A stretch of DNA of 64,000 bases from assembly GCF_000284315.1 (NCBI RefSeq), contig NC_017094.1, positions 1,829,486 through 1,893,485 of the forward strand, given 5' to 3'. Made by a program: the position numbers and the translations under genes. Within the stretch, counting starts at the first letter, position 1, and every line of letters begins with the position of its first letter. Under the pieces are notes generated by a model. It ran no database searches, was not told where the DNA came from, and worked only from the letters and a program-made list of their open reading frames with translations. The DNA comes from Leptospirillum ferrooxidans C2-3 (GTDB lineage: Bacteria; Nitrospirota; Leptospirillia; Leptospirillales; Leptospirillaceae). This document shows positions 55,869 through 63,786 of the stretch, in pieces.

Positions 55869-57503
55869 TCAGACTCCTTTGGCTTGGGTCAATGAAGTGG
55901 AGCGTATTCCCCAGATACGGCTTACCAGTCTTGAAAAGGGGATATCGACATACAATCCGTTATAAAGATAGACATAAACTCTGCGAGAGAATGGATTGCC
56001 CAAAAATTTCGGCAAGCTCTGCTGAATCACCAGGATGGAAAGGAACACCACCATCACCAGGGCAATGAGGGCAAACTGCGCGGGACCGTTGATCAAGCGC
56101 ACTGCCGGCAAACTCGATGCCAACATGTAATGAAATGCGGCATGCAGACTGAAATAAGAGGTACAAACCAGCGCCCCCATAAAGGCTGCACGTGCGATAA
56201 AGGCTGCACCCATTCCCGCCTTGAAAGACTGGAGGATCAACTGGGTCATGGCGACTCCAAGGATTGATCCCAATGCAAGAAGTGCAGGCTGGTGCTCTGT
56301 CGTCACACCAAATAAAGACCCGATACCAATGGTGACCAGAACCGAGAAGGCTGCCACGACAATCCACTGGCCCACTGTCGGAGTGTCCTGGGCAGGACGG
56401 ACTGCCGGCGCACGAAAGAGATCGACGCCACTGCCGGATGAAAGAAAGGCATGCGCCTTGTATAACGAATGTCCGACCAGATGCAGCATGGCCAGGCTGT
56501 AAAGACCAAGACCGCATTCCAGCAACATGAAACCCATCTGGGCGGTTGTCGTCCAGGCCAGATAGACCTTGAGACTGGTTTGGGTCATCATGACCAGTCC
56601 GGCAGCGGCAATCGTTAAGAGTCCAATAATCGCCAATACATCAGAGGCGATTATCGACTGGGACATAATCGGACTCATGCGCACCACCAGAAAAGCACCG
56701 GCATTGACAATTCCCGCATGCAACAAAGCCGACACCGGAGTTGGAGCTTCCATGACCTGAATCAGCCAACCTTGCAATGGGAACTGGGCCGTTTTGAGCG
56801 CCGCTGTCAACACTATGAATCCGCTTGCCCATTGAAGGGCGACCGGCATCGGCCCGACTCCTGCCGACATGAGATGAAAAACGGTCTCAAACTGCATGCT
56901 GTGGAGAGTCGATCCGATCAATAAAACAGCTATGAAAAGACTTGTTTCGGCAACACGGCTGACAATCCATTTTTTTCGGGCCGCAAGGACTGCTCCCGAA
57001 CGTTCCGGATAAAACACCAGAAGGTGATGCAGGCAAAGGCTGGTGGAAATCCATGCAAATGTGAACATCAGCATGTTCCCGGAGACAATCATCGTCAGGA
57101 TGGATGCGAGCGTCAGATTGAGCCAAGTGTAGAATCGCCCCTGATTTTGCTCCCCCTGAAGGTAGTTGCTCGAAAAGCGGGCAACGACAAACCCTACGAA
57201 TGAAACCAGGGAAAGCATCATCACCGTGACAGGATTGATCAGGATACTCAGTGCAAAATGTCCTGAGTTTCTAGGCAATGGATAAGAAAAAGCGGTGATC
57301 GTCTGGACTTTTCCGCCAATGGCATACAACAAAGAGGCGAGAACCGCGCAGATAAACACAAGACCCGAGCTTGCAGTGCTTAACCCCGCAATCACCCGGG
57401 CCTGTCTCGGGGAAAGAAGACTCCCGAAAAGCCCCATCGCCAAAACGAGCAACGGAACACAAATGATGAGAATAGAAAGAACAAGATTCAGATTGGTTGC
57501 CAT
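55869..57503 (-). CDS. dabB: Inorganic carbon transporter subunit DabB (NuoL-like)
   Basis: About 544 residues, almost wholly membrane helices, of the proton-conducting antiporter family shared with NuoL/MrpA (ALKTAQFPLQGWLIQVMEAPTPVSALLHAG is the family core). It provides the cation channel that drives DabA. ATG 57503 with GAGGAG upstream begins just before the first helix; the frame start at 57539 is less likely. Translationally close to dabA. Confidence 0.95.
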   Translation of the reverse strand: MATNLNLVLSILIICVPLLVLAMGLFGSLLSPRQARVIAGLSTASSGLVFICAVLASLLYAIGGKVQTITAFSYPLPRNSGHFALSILINPVTVMMLSLVSFVGFVVARFSSNYLQGEQNQGRFYTWLNLTLASILTMIVSGNMLMFTFAWISTSLCLHHLLVFYPERSGAVLAARKKWIVSRVAETSLFIAVLLIGSTLHSMQFETVFHLMSAGVGPMPVALQWASGFIVLTAALKTAQFPLQGWLIQVMEAPTPVSALLHAGIVNAGAFLVVRMSPIMSQSIIASDVLAIIGLLTIAAAGLVMMTQTSLKVYLAWTTTAQMGFMLLECGLGLYSLAMLHLVGHSLYKAHAFLSSGSGVDLFRAPAVRPAQDTPTVGQWIVVAAFSVLVTIGIGSLFGVTTEHQPALLALGSILGVAMTQLILQSFKAGMGAAFIARAAFMGALVCTSYFSLHAAFHYMLASSLPAVRLINGPAQFALIALVMVVFLSILVIQQSLPKFLGNPFSRRVYVYLYNGLYVDIPFSRLVSRIWGIRSTSLTQAKGV

Positions 57504-58105
57504 GACACACTCCTCTTCATGTGATTGAGTCGAAAACATTTAAGATCCGGCCGACAAGATTTCCTGAGATGATCTTGATCCTTGCCTCTTCCGGCATTTG
57601 CCGAACACAGCATCAAATCCTTGGCCCACCTGATCCCTCTGATCGTCACCCAACCAGGAAAATCATTTGTTCCACGGGTTACCTTCTGGCCCACAATTCA
57701 GGGCACCTCCTTGGAGAATTTCCATTGGCGCCGTCGAACTGTCTGCCGATTCAGACAAAAAAAGCCGGCTCAATGATGAATTGAGCCGGCTTACACCCCG
57801 ACCGATCCTGCATGACAGGACTTTCGGGGTATCTTCCGTCGAATAGAAATTGACATTACCATCTGGAACAAAACCCAACCCGCGGCAGACTGGAAGAAAA
57901 ATGCTGATATCCAGACACTACTTCAGGGCTGGTGATGCGCTTTTACCTCGCCTAACAAACTAGAACAACAAGCCGCAGGAAAAGACCCCCAGGACAGCTC
58001 CTGAGCTGAAGAAAACGCTTATGATATACCCGGATGATGACCGAGAATCACCTACCCCCAACACCAACAAATGGAAACTCATGCAGGGCGATCTTTAAGT
58101 GCCCC
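57504..58105. other. Long gap between mpsC1 and dabB
   Basis: About 600 bp with no convincing gene. It holds the structured leader at 57757-57837. About 250 nt lie between its terminator and dabB with no further clear stem. A small palindromic stem (CAGCTC/GAGCTG, about 58000) lies past mpsC1 and may help end its transcript. Confidence 0.5.
57757..57837 (-). ncRNA. Structured leader element, copy 1 (upstream of dabBA)
   Basis: Transcribed on the minus strand from GGAAGATA (57837-57830). A stem ACCCCGA/UCGGGGU encloses a purine internal loop and a second stem UCCUG/CAGGA. Then comes a perfect 13-bp terminator hairpin AAGCCGGCTCAAT (57762-57774 and 57780-57792) with U7. It is closely similar to the element at 59247-59327 in sequence and shape, with compensatory pair changes. 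It matches no riboswitch class I can identify by eye. Confidence 0.7.
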
Positions 58106-58504
58106 TTATTTTTTCAGTGTTTCCGTCTTCTTCGGTGACTTGGCGAATTGCTCCTCGAGATTTTTGTTCAAGGAAAAAATAATCATGCGCTCACCCGTTT
58201 TGGTGCTAATATCGGTGTGCAGGGTCATGACTTTAAGACCCGTAATTTTTTCCACCGCATCAGCAAGCATCTCTCTGCCCTGTTCCAGAAGATTGGATCG
58301 CACCTTTTTGATGAGGTTCATTCCTTCTGGGTTTTTCGCCAGTTGTTGCTCTGCCGGAGTCAGCACACCTTTTAACCGGACCAGAACCATATCCTCAATA
58401 ATGAAAGACTTTGTCTCCTCCGGCCCCCGTCCCTTATAATCCTTTTCAAACTGGATCAAAGCATTGCTGATCTCGGCTTCGACCTGGCCTTTTGTTTTCT
58501 TCAT
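58106..58504 (-). CDS. DUF2294 / MpsC-family protein, copy 1
   Basis: A 132-residue soluble protein starting MKKTKGQVEAEISNALIQFEKDY, the DUF2294 (MpsC) pattern. In Staphylococcus, MpsC belongs to the MpsABC system whose A and B parts are DabB and DabA homologues. ATG 58504 follows AAAAGGAG. It is about 75 percent identical by eye to copy 2, 210 nt upstream, which indicates tandem duplication. Likely a partner or regulator of DabAB. Confidence 0.88.
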   Translation of the reverse strand: MKKTKGQVEAEISNALIQFEKDYKGRGPEETKSFIIEDMVLVRLKGVLTPAEQQLAKNPEGMNLIKKVRSNLLEQGREMLADAVEKITGLKVMTLHTDISTKTGERMIIFSLNKNLEEQFAKSPKKTETLKK

Positions 58505-58714
58505 TGAACTCCTTTTGTCACAGCCGACCAGTGCCAAACTGTCGATTCTATATTCCGGGCAAAAAAGTCGAAGCCATTGCGGGCTCATCAAATTCCAGCT
58601 CTAGAATACAGCAAACCGGGGGCCAGAGAAAACGGTGGCTCAATCAAATACACTCCGTACCTGAATCCACTTGCTTCAAAAACCCGTACGATCTTTTAAA
58701 TCAAGGGATACCCC

Positions 58715-59107
58715 TTATTGCTGAATCATTTTTGGATCTTTCGCACGGAAGGAGATTTCCAGATTTTTGTTTAAAGTAAAAACAATCATTCTCTCACCAG
58801 TCTTGGTGCTGATATCGGTATGAAGCGTGATAACTTTGAACCCTGTAATTTTTTCGATCACATTTGTCAGAAGATCCCGACCCTGCTCCAGAAGATTTGA
58901 ACGAACCATCTTTATAAGATTCATTCCCTCAGGGTTTTTGGCCAGCTGCTGCTCTGCAGGAGTTAAAACTCCTTTCAGGCGAATCAGGATCATGTCTTCA
59001 ATGATGAAAGTCTTCGTCTCTTGGGGCCCCCTACCCATATAATCCTTTTCGAACTGGATCAAGGCATTGCCAATTTCGGCTTCCAACTGGCCTTTTGTCT
59101 TTTTCAT
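58715..59107 (-). CDS. DUF2294 / MpsC-family protein, copy 2
   Basis: A 130-residue paralogue of copy 1. Conserved blocks are FIIEDMILIRLKGVLTPAEQ, NPEGMNLIK and LHTDISTKTGERMIVF; the two differ most at the C-terminal end. ATG 59107 with GGGAG upstream is used. The structured leader at 59247-59327 precedes it by about 140 nt, whereas copy 1 has none, so copy 2 may be the regulated gene of the pair. Confidence 0.88.
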   Translation of the reverse strand: MKKTKGQLEAEIGNALIQFEKDYMGRGPQETKTFIIEDMILIRLKGVLTPAEQQLAKNPEGMNLIKMVRSNLLEQGRDLLTNVIEKITGFKVITLHTDISTKTGERMIVFTLNKNLEISFRAKDPKMIQQ

Positions 59108-59246
59108 TGGACTCCCTAATTCTGACCGGCGTCTGAGCAATACCCCATAAAACCTTCCCCAAGAGCTTGGCAAAGCCTTTGCCATCCTTCCACACCGTCT
59201 TTCTGTTTCTCTTTCTGAACGGTGAAGCTATCGGCATATGACAAAT

Positions 59247-59327
59247 AAAAAAAGCCGACCCAATTATGAACATTGAGTCGGCTTATAGCTGGACCAATCC
59301 CCTCAGGGATTCTTCCGGCTATCTTCC
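59247..59327 (-). ncRNA. Structured leader element, copy 2 (upstream of mpsC2)
   Basis: Minus strand from GGAAGATA (59327-59320). Stem AUAGC/GCUAU, a purine internal loop (AG opposite GG), second stem AAUCCC/GGGAUU, then a 13-bp terminator hairpin (59252-59264 and 59272-59284) with U7. Compared with copy 1 the terminator has a paired G-C to A-U change, and both stems differ in sequence while keeping pairing. That supports a conserved RNA structure. Confidence 0.7.
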
Positions 59328-59433
59328 ATTTGTGCTGTTGGTATTTTATGCACCAAACAGTGGCTCCAAGTCAAGTGCCCTTTTCCGTCAAACCGGTGGG
59401 AACGGGGGACGCAAACACACGAGTCTCGGATGA

Positions 59434-59628
59434 CTATTCCGACACAAAGGATATATTTTCATGAGATCCGTCACAAAATGGAGCAACTCTGGAGCCACCA
59501 CATCTGCACAATTGATGGACCATCGTTGCCGTTTTGGTATGATGGCCGTTCGCATCCTCGATATCGACCTCACCATGAACCAAAATGGGTCCATTTTTGC
59601 TGCAGGACAACCACGAGTCCATTTTCAT
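59434..59628 (-). CDS. CDGSH iron-sulfur domain protein
   Basis: A 64-residue protein holding the CDGSH signature CRCGGSRVAPFCDGSH, whose three Cys and one His bind a redox-active [2Fe-2S] cluster, as in mitoNEET-like proteins. The preceding NGPILVHGEVDIEDANG matches the usual strand arrangement of bacterial members. Electron transfer or redox sensing is the likely role. It lies upstream of the mpsC2 leader and downstream of the HD-GYP gene on the same strand. Confidence 0.88.
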   Translation of the reverse strand: MKMDSWLSCSKNGPILVHGEVDIEDANGHHTKTATMVHQLCRCGGSRVAPFCDGSHENISFVSE

Positions 59629-59656
59629 TGACCTCTCGAAGGAAAAACATATTGTT

Positions 59657-61039
59657 TCAACGGGCGTCCAATCCGTAATCCTTTGGCAGAAGTCTGTTCT
59701 GTCTTTTCAAGTCCATCAAGAGATCCACACATTTTCCATCCAGGGCAGAATCACGAAGTTCATGGAGAATCGAAAACGCTTTTTCATCCTCCATCGCCTT
59801 CCGGTAAGGACGATCTTCAGTCAGTGCATCATAAATATCCGAAACAGAGATAATCCGGGTCTCAAGAGGAATCTCTTTCGCCAGGAGCTTTCTGGGATAC
59901 CCCTTTCCATCAAGACGCTCATGATGTGCACCCGCAACAAAGGAAAGTGTCTTAAACGGGCCAATTCGAACCAGAATTTCCTCCGTGTAACGGGCATGAT
60001 TCTGGACGATATCATATTCTTCGGAAGACAGACGGCCAGGTTTGTCCAGAATGGTATTGCTGACTCCGAGTTTCCCGAGGTCATGAAGAAAGCCTCCCCT
60101 CCGGACCCAACGGCAGCGATCCTCAGAAAATCCCATTTCCCTGGCGATCGACATTGTATATTCGCCCACTCTTTGGCTATGCCCATAGGTGTAGGGGCTT
60201 TTTGCATCGATGATTTTCCCGAAGGCCCTCGAGAGAGCATCGAGCCGCTCATCGTTGGCTGGAAGAGAATACTCCGAAGGCTCCAAACTGCGGACATGGT
60301 CAGAAAGTTCTTCCGGCGGCAACGGCTCCCAAAGTTCGCTCTTTTGGGACACACTTCCAAACGCCTCCACAACTTCAGGATCAAACCAGGACGATTTGCG
60401 TTTTTTTAACTCATAGACCGCCTGGGAGGGGCTTCTTCCATAAGAAAAAACATCCGCCACCTGAGATAAAAGAGCGATTCTGGACAAGAGGGGGATGTCT
60501 TTCCCCTCGAGGGATCTTGGCCGTCCTTTTCCGTTCCAGTGTTCGTCGAGACATCGAATCGCATGGGCAATATCCTCATTAAACCCCATCTCGAGAGCAA
60601 TGTGGGCACCTCTCTCGCATCTCGCCATAAACATTTCCGTGGCCAACTCCTCACCATTTCTGACAAGGTTCAGGATACGATCGATTTTCTCACGCAAGGG
60701 GTGTCCCAGAGCCGTATGGGAAAAGACGAAGCGGGCCACCTGAAAAAGACTGTCCGTGTCGACCTTCTTGAAGTCGTTCTTGGTCTGCCGGTCATCAGAA
60801 GCATACAGTTCAAAAAGCCTTGCAGCGTTGCTGCTGCAACCGGCATCTTTCAGAAGGATGGAATAATAAAGATTCCACAGAGTCTTCTGATCAAGCCCCA
60901 TCTCCCGACCGATAGCCATCCCGATTCGACAGGATCTCAGACAGTGTCCGGGGGGCTGTCCCTCCGTCAAATCAAGCGCATAGGTAAAAGAAGCAACCAC
61001 ATCGGAGATGGAAAAAGCGCCCCGTGGTTGTTGCGACAT
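59657..61039 (-). CDS. HD-GYP domain protein
   Basis: About 460 residues with two HD-like regions. The N-terminal one (about 10-210) is degenerate. The C-terminal HD-GYP (about 280-430) keeps HDLGKLG, the HHERLDGKGYP loop with GYP, and SDIYDALTEDRPYR, so c-di-GMP hydrolysis is predicted. ATG 61039, with GGAG about 10 nt upstream, is preferred; the open frame goes back to a TTG at 61126 that has no site. Confidence 0.9.
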   Translation of the reverse strand: MSQQPRGAFSISDVVASFTYALDLTEGQPPGHCLRSCRIGMAIGREMGLDQKTLWNLYYSILLKDAGCSSNAARLFELYASDDRQTKNDFKKVDTDSLFQVARFVFSHTALGHPLREKIDRILNLVRNGEELATEMFMARCERGAHIALEMGFNEDIAHAIRCLDEHWNGKGRPRSLEGKDIPLLSRIALLSQVADVFSYGRSPSQAVYELKKRKSSWFDPEVVEAFGSVSQKSELWEPLPPEELSDHVRSLEPSEYSLPANDERLDALSRAFGKIIDAKSPYTYGHSQRVGEYTMSIAREMGFSEDRCRWVRRGGFLHDLGKLGVSNTILDKPGRLSSEEYDIVQNHARYTEEILVRIGPFKTLSFVAGAHHERLDGKGYPRKLLAKEIPLETRIISVSDIYDALTEDRPYRKAMEDEKAFSILHELRDSALDGKCVDLLMDLKRQNRLLPKDYGLDAR

Positions 61040-61291
61040 GTTCTCCGGGCTCCAGTTGACCTCCAGAATATTTGGTGTTGACAAGGGCACTCCCGTTTTC
61101 AGGTAGAGATCATTTTGAATTGACAAGACGATTCTGGAAACATTCTCTCACGAGAAAAGCTTGATACGTCAAGCAGAACCCTAAAGACGAATCCTTTCGA
61201 AAACTCTTCCCCTTGGAAATCAGGGATTTTGGGGTATCCTTTTGGGGGGAAGATGTGAGGAAATTGCAATTCAAATGAATAGGAGGATCAC

Positions 61292-61870
61292 ATGAGCAAG
61301 GTTCTCAAGGATGTCATTGACGCAAACAAGGCCTATGTTCAAAACTTTGGAACAAAAAAAGACCTGCAGTTGCCTCCGGCGAGGCAGTTTGCCATTCTGA
61401 CCTGCATGGATGCCCGTATTGATCCTGCAAAAATGGCCGGACTCTCCGAAGGAGACGCCCATGTCATCAGGAATGCCGGAGGTCGGGCCTCCGATGATGC
61501 CATCCGCAGCCTGGTCATTTCCTACAAGCTTCTCGGGACAAAAGAATGGTTTGTGATCCATCATACAGATTGCGGAATGCAGCTTTTCACCGATGACATC
61601 ATGAGGGGACTTCTCAAAAAGAGTCTGGAAACATCCAGCATTGGCTCTTCCGGATGGGTTGATCATGGCCATGGTCCTGGGTCTCTTGAAGGGCAATATG
61701 TCAATTTTCTCCCGTTCAAGGATCTTGAAGAAAGCGTTGTCGAAGATGTTCAACGCATTCGTGGCCATCATCTGGTCCCCAAGAGGATCCCCATTTACGG
61801 ATTTGTATACGACGTCAAAACAGGCAAGCTCAATCAAGTCTCAAAAGCCATGGAAGCAGGAAAAGTCTGA
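61292..61870 (+). CDS. Beta-class carbonic anhydrase
   Basis: A 192-residue enzyme that interconverts CO2 and bicarbonate. Zinc ligands and the catalytic dyad show in LTCMDARID (Cys, Asp-Arg) and HHTDCGM (His, Cys). AGGAGG precedes the ATG. It is divergent from the HD-GYP gene and lies 4 kb from dabAB, so a role in carbon acquisition is plausible. The rTCA enzymes in the window give it a clear metabolic setting. Confidence 0.94.
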   Translation: MSKVLKDVIDANKAYVQNFGTKKDLQLPPARQFAILTCMDARIDPAKMAGLSEGDAHVIRNAGGRASDDAIRSLVISYKLLGTKEWFVIHHTDCGMQLFTDDIMRGLLKKSLETSSIGSSGWVDHGHGPGSLEGQYVNFLPFKDLEESVVEDVQRIRGHHLVPKRIPIYGFVYDVKTGKLNQVSKAMEAGKV

Positions 61871-61888
61871 GAAAAACAGGAACGCCCT

Positions 61889-61934
61889 TTGTCTATGGAA
61901 AAGGCTCAATCATTTTCGCCTTTTCCATAGACAA
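61889..61934. repeat. 17-bp perfect inverted repeat at convergent gene ends
   Basis: Arms TTGTCTATGGAAAAGGC (61889-61905) and its exact complement (61918-61934) with a 12-nt loop. The right arm lies inside the last codons of the lipoprotein gene; the left arm lies between the two stops. It has no T tract on either strand. It may act as a bidirectional terminator or RNA-stability stem. Confidence 0.7.
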
Positions 61935-63156
61935 TAAACGGGATCGTTTTCATCGACCACTCCGAAAGGGGTCTTTCCAGCATTTTTCGGAGAAAGGTCC
62001 GAAACACCTTCCGGTCCAGCTCGAAATAAGGGCTGCCCTGATCGTACCGGGGGTGGAACGGAAAGGGCTTCTTGCTGGCGAAAATGACAAGATATTCCTC
62101 GGATACTTTTGTAACCCCCGAGGGTAATGATGCCACGAGAGAGACCGTTGGATCATCCGGAGGATAGAGAAACTCACCCGGGGAGGTGGCAAAAAACTGT
62201 TCCCGTGTTGAACGGTAATGAACGTTCTCCGGGAGATGTTCGGCGGTTGGAATGATCCCGACGACCGATCCGGAAAATCCATATCTGTCAAAAACCGCAA
62301 TATAAAGAGGCTCGTTGACGGAAAAGGAAAGATGAGCGCTCTCTCCATCTTGGTAAAAGGGATGATCGAGCCGAACCTGAAAAACAGGCCCATCAAGAGA
62401 TTTCCTCCTGAGGGTCAGGCTGACGCGAACCGCAAGCAGCCTGACATGAATTCCTTCAATGGATTTTTCGATCTCCGGAAGAACGGAAAGCTTCATCCCC
62501 AAAATATCAAAAGAGTTTTGGAGAAAAAGAGATCGCTCATGAATGGATCCCATCTGGACATTCTGGGCAATGACATCACCCTGGTAAAGCATTCGCCCCT
62601 TCATCAGGGCATCTTTCATCGCCCTTCTCATCGCAATTTCACGAGCATCCAAAAAGCCATAATCCGAAAGGCTTGCAAAGCCTGTCCCGGTGACCGGGAT
62701 CACTTGACCGGAACTCAGCATCCCCGATGGAGTCTGAGCCGGCCGATTTCTCGAAGAAACTCCATTTAGGATATCGGCTTTTGGAAGATAGGCCAGGATT
62801 CGAACTTTTCCGGGGGGCCGAGTTTCATAAAAACGGACCTTTCCGGAAAGGTTCAGTTTCGAAACAAGCACACTTGCACTGGCCGAGGAGGTCTTCCCGT
62901 TCAGACCCAAAAATCTCGAATGAACATCAATGACATCGCTTGAAACAACTGTCACAAGGCTAACGATCGCCTCTTTCCTTGCTATCTTTTGGGCTTTTTC
63001 AAAAGATCTGCCAAAAGTGGAGGACTCGCCTGAACCGATATAGTCGAGAGAAGGGTCGGGCCCGGTCGAAGCCGGGTGAGATACGGCCACACAGCCACAA
63101 CATGCAAGAAGCAGAAAAAAGACTGACAATCGATTCAAAAACAAGGCCGGGTTCAA
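61906..63156 (-). CDS. Lipoprotein with LPP20-like and DUF4384-like regions
   Basis: About 416 residues. TTG 63156 is chosen: GGAGGGG sits 4 nt upstream and it gives a compact signal peptide ending FFLLLACCGC. Residues about 30-230 resemble LPP20-type domains (KAQKIARKEAIVSLV, REIAMRRAMKDALMKG). The C-terminal part (about 250-400; VNEPLYIAVFDRYGFSGSV, LVIFASKKPF) resembles DUF4384. Probably a cell-surface or outer-membrane-associated protein. Function unknown. Confidence 0.8.
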   Translation of the reverse strand: MNPALFLNRLSVFFLLLACCGCVAVSHPASTGPDPSLDYIGSGESSTFGRSFEKAQKIARKEAIVSLVTVVSSDVIDVHSRFLGLNGKTSSASASVLVSKLNLSGKVRFYETRPPGKVRILAYLPKADILNGVSSRNRPAQTPSGMLSSGQVIPVTGTGFASLSDYGFLDAREIAMRRAMKDALMKGRMLYQGDVIAQNVQMGSIHERSLFLQNSFDILGMKLSVLPEIEKSIEGIHVRLLAVRVSLTLRRKSLDGPVFQVRLDHPFYQDGESAHLSFSVNEPLYIAVFDRYGFSGSVVGIIPTAEHLPENVHYRSTREQFFATSPGEFLYPPDDPTVSLVASLPSGVTKVSEEYLVIFASKKPFPFHPRYDQGSPYFELDRKVFRTFLRKMLERPLSEWSMKTIPFIVYGKGEND

Positions 63157-63272
63157 TGTTCCCCTCCAGACATCATTTGAACCGGAGCGTCCGGCAGATT
63201 CACAAAGCAGTCCATGATCGGGGATTATGCGGAAGTTCATCATTTGTTCGATAATGATTAAAGAGAAACGAG

Positions 63273-63302
63273 GAAAAAAAAACGGGAGGATAAACCTCCC
63301 GT
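63273..63302 (-). terminator. Intrinsic terminator after the 37-residue gene
   Basis: Perfect 8-bp arms ACGGGAGG (63282-63289) and CCTCCCGT (63295-63302), followed on the minus strand by a T tract of about eight residues. It lies 66 nt past the stop at 63368. Confidence 0.85.
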
Positions 63303-63367
63303 CCGGAACAACAGACTCCCCGGCAAGGCCGGAGAGAAGACCCCCTGAGTGAACGGGGGAAGGGGAT

Positions 63368-63481
63368 TTACTTCTGGGAAGAAGAGGTAACGATTCCCCA
63401 AGAGAAAAGGACGATCACCACAGCCAGAAGAGCCATCCATGAGCCGAGACCCACATTGTTTGGTACCATGTTTTCTGTCAT
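63368..63481 (-). CDS. Small single-pass membrane peptide (37 residues)
   Basis: Reads MTENMVPNNVGLGSW followed by one hydrophobic helix (about residues 14-31) and the tail SSSQK. AGGA lies upstream of the ATG and a terminator follows, so it looks like a real transcript unit. No family recognised. Single-helix peptides of this size often serve as accessory subunits of respiratory or transport complexes, but nothing here identifies a partner. Confidence 0.6.
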   Translation of the reverse strand: MTENMVPNNVGLGSWMALLAVVIVLFSWGIVTSSSQK

Positions 63482-63786
63482 TTTTCTAATCCTCCATCGA
63501 CGGGATCGGCCAAACCCCACAAAACCTCAAAACACAATAATAACGTATACTTACCTAAGATAAGTCCTCCACCACTACCGGAAGCCGAAAATCATAGGGC
63601 TCCAGCATTGGACCTGCCCTTACAATATTAGGAAGAGAGTGTTTTATTGTCAAGCGGAACCAGATCATCGATAATGAATTATTGGCCTATCTTGACTAAG
63701 GCAGGAGTTGCATCAATAAATACTTAAATTTAAACATATTTTCGGGTTGATGCACCTCAATTTTCAAATCTTTCTTTAAGGAGAGT
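63482..63786. other. AT-rich divergent control region
   Basis: No gene. It holds a 17-bp near-palindrome ACTTACCTAAGATAAGT (63549-63565), one mismatched pair, upstream of the 37-residue gene. It also holds an 8-bp inverted repeat TGCATCAA/TTGATGCA (63709-63716 and 63747-63754). TTGACT at about 63691 with ATAAAT about 18 nt on may be the CNNM gene promoter. Confidence 0.45.

Noticed and set aside
55960..56517. 185-codon minus-strand frame inside dabB
   Set aside because: Another reading frame of the dabB coding strand. DabB has a strong family match along its whole length.
59340..59380. Cobalamin riboswitch, suggested by GAGCCACTG upstream of the leader at 59327
   Set aside because: A single short box match. 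The other B12-riboswitch conserved segments and the junction architecture are absent.
61271..61837. 188-codon minus-strand frame opposite the carbonic anhydrase
   Set aside because: Fully antisense to a clear beta-carbonic anhydrase with zinc ligands. The translation shows no family pattern; it is a shadow frame.
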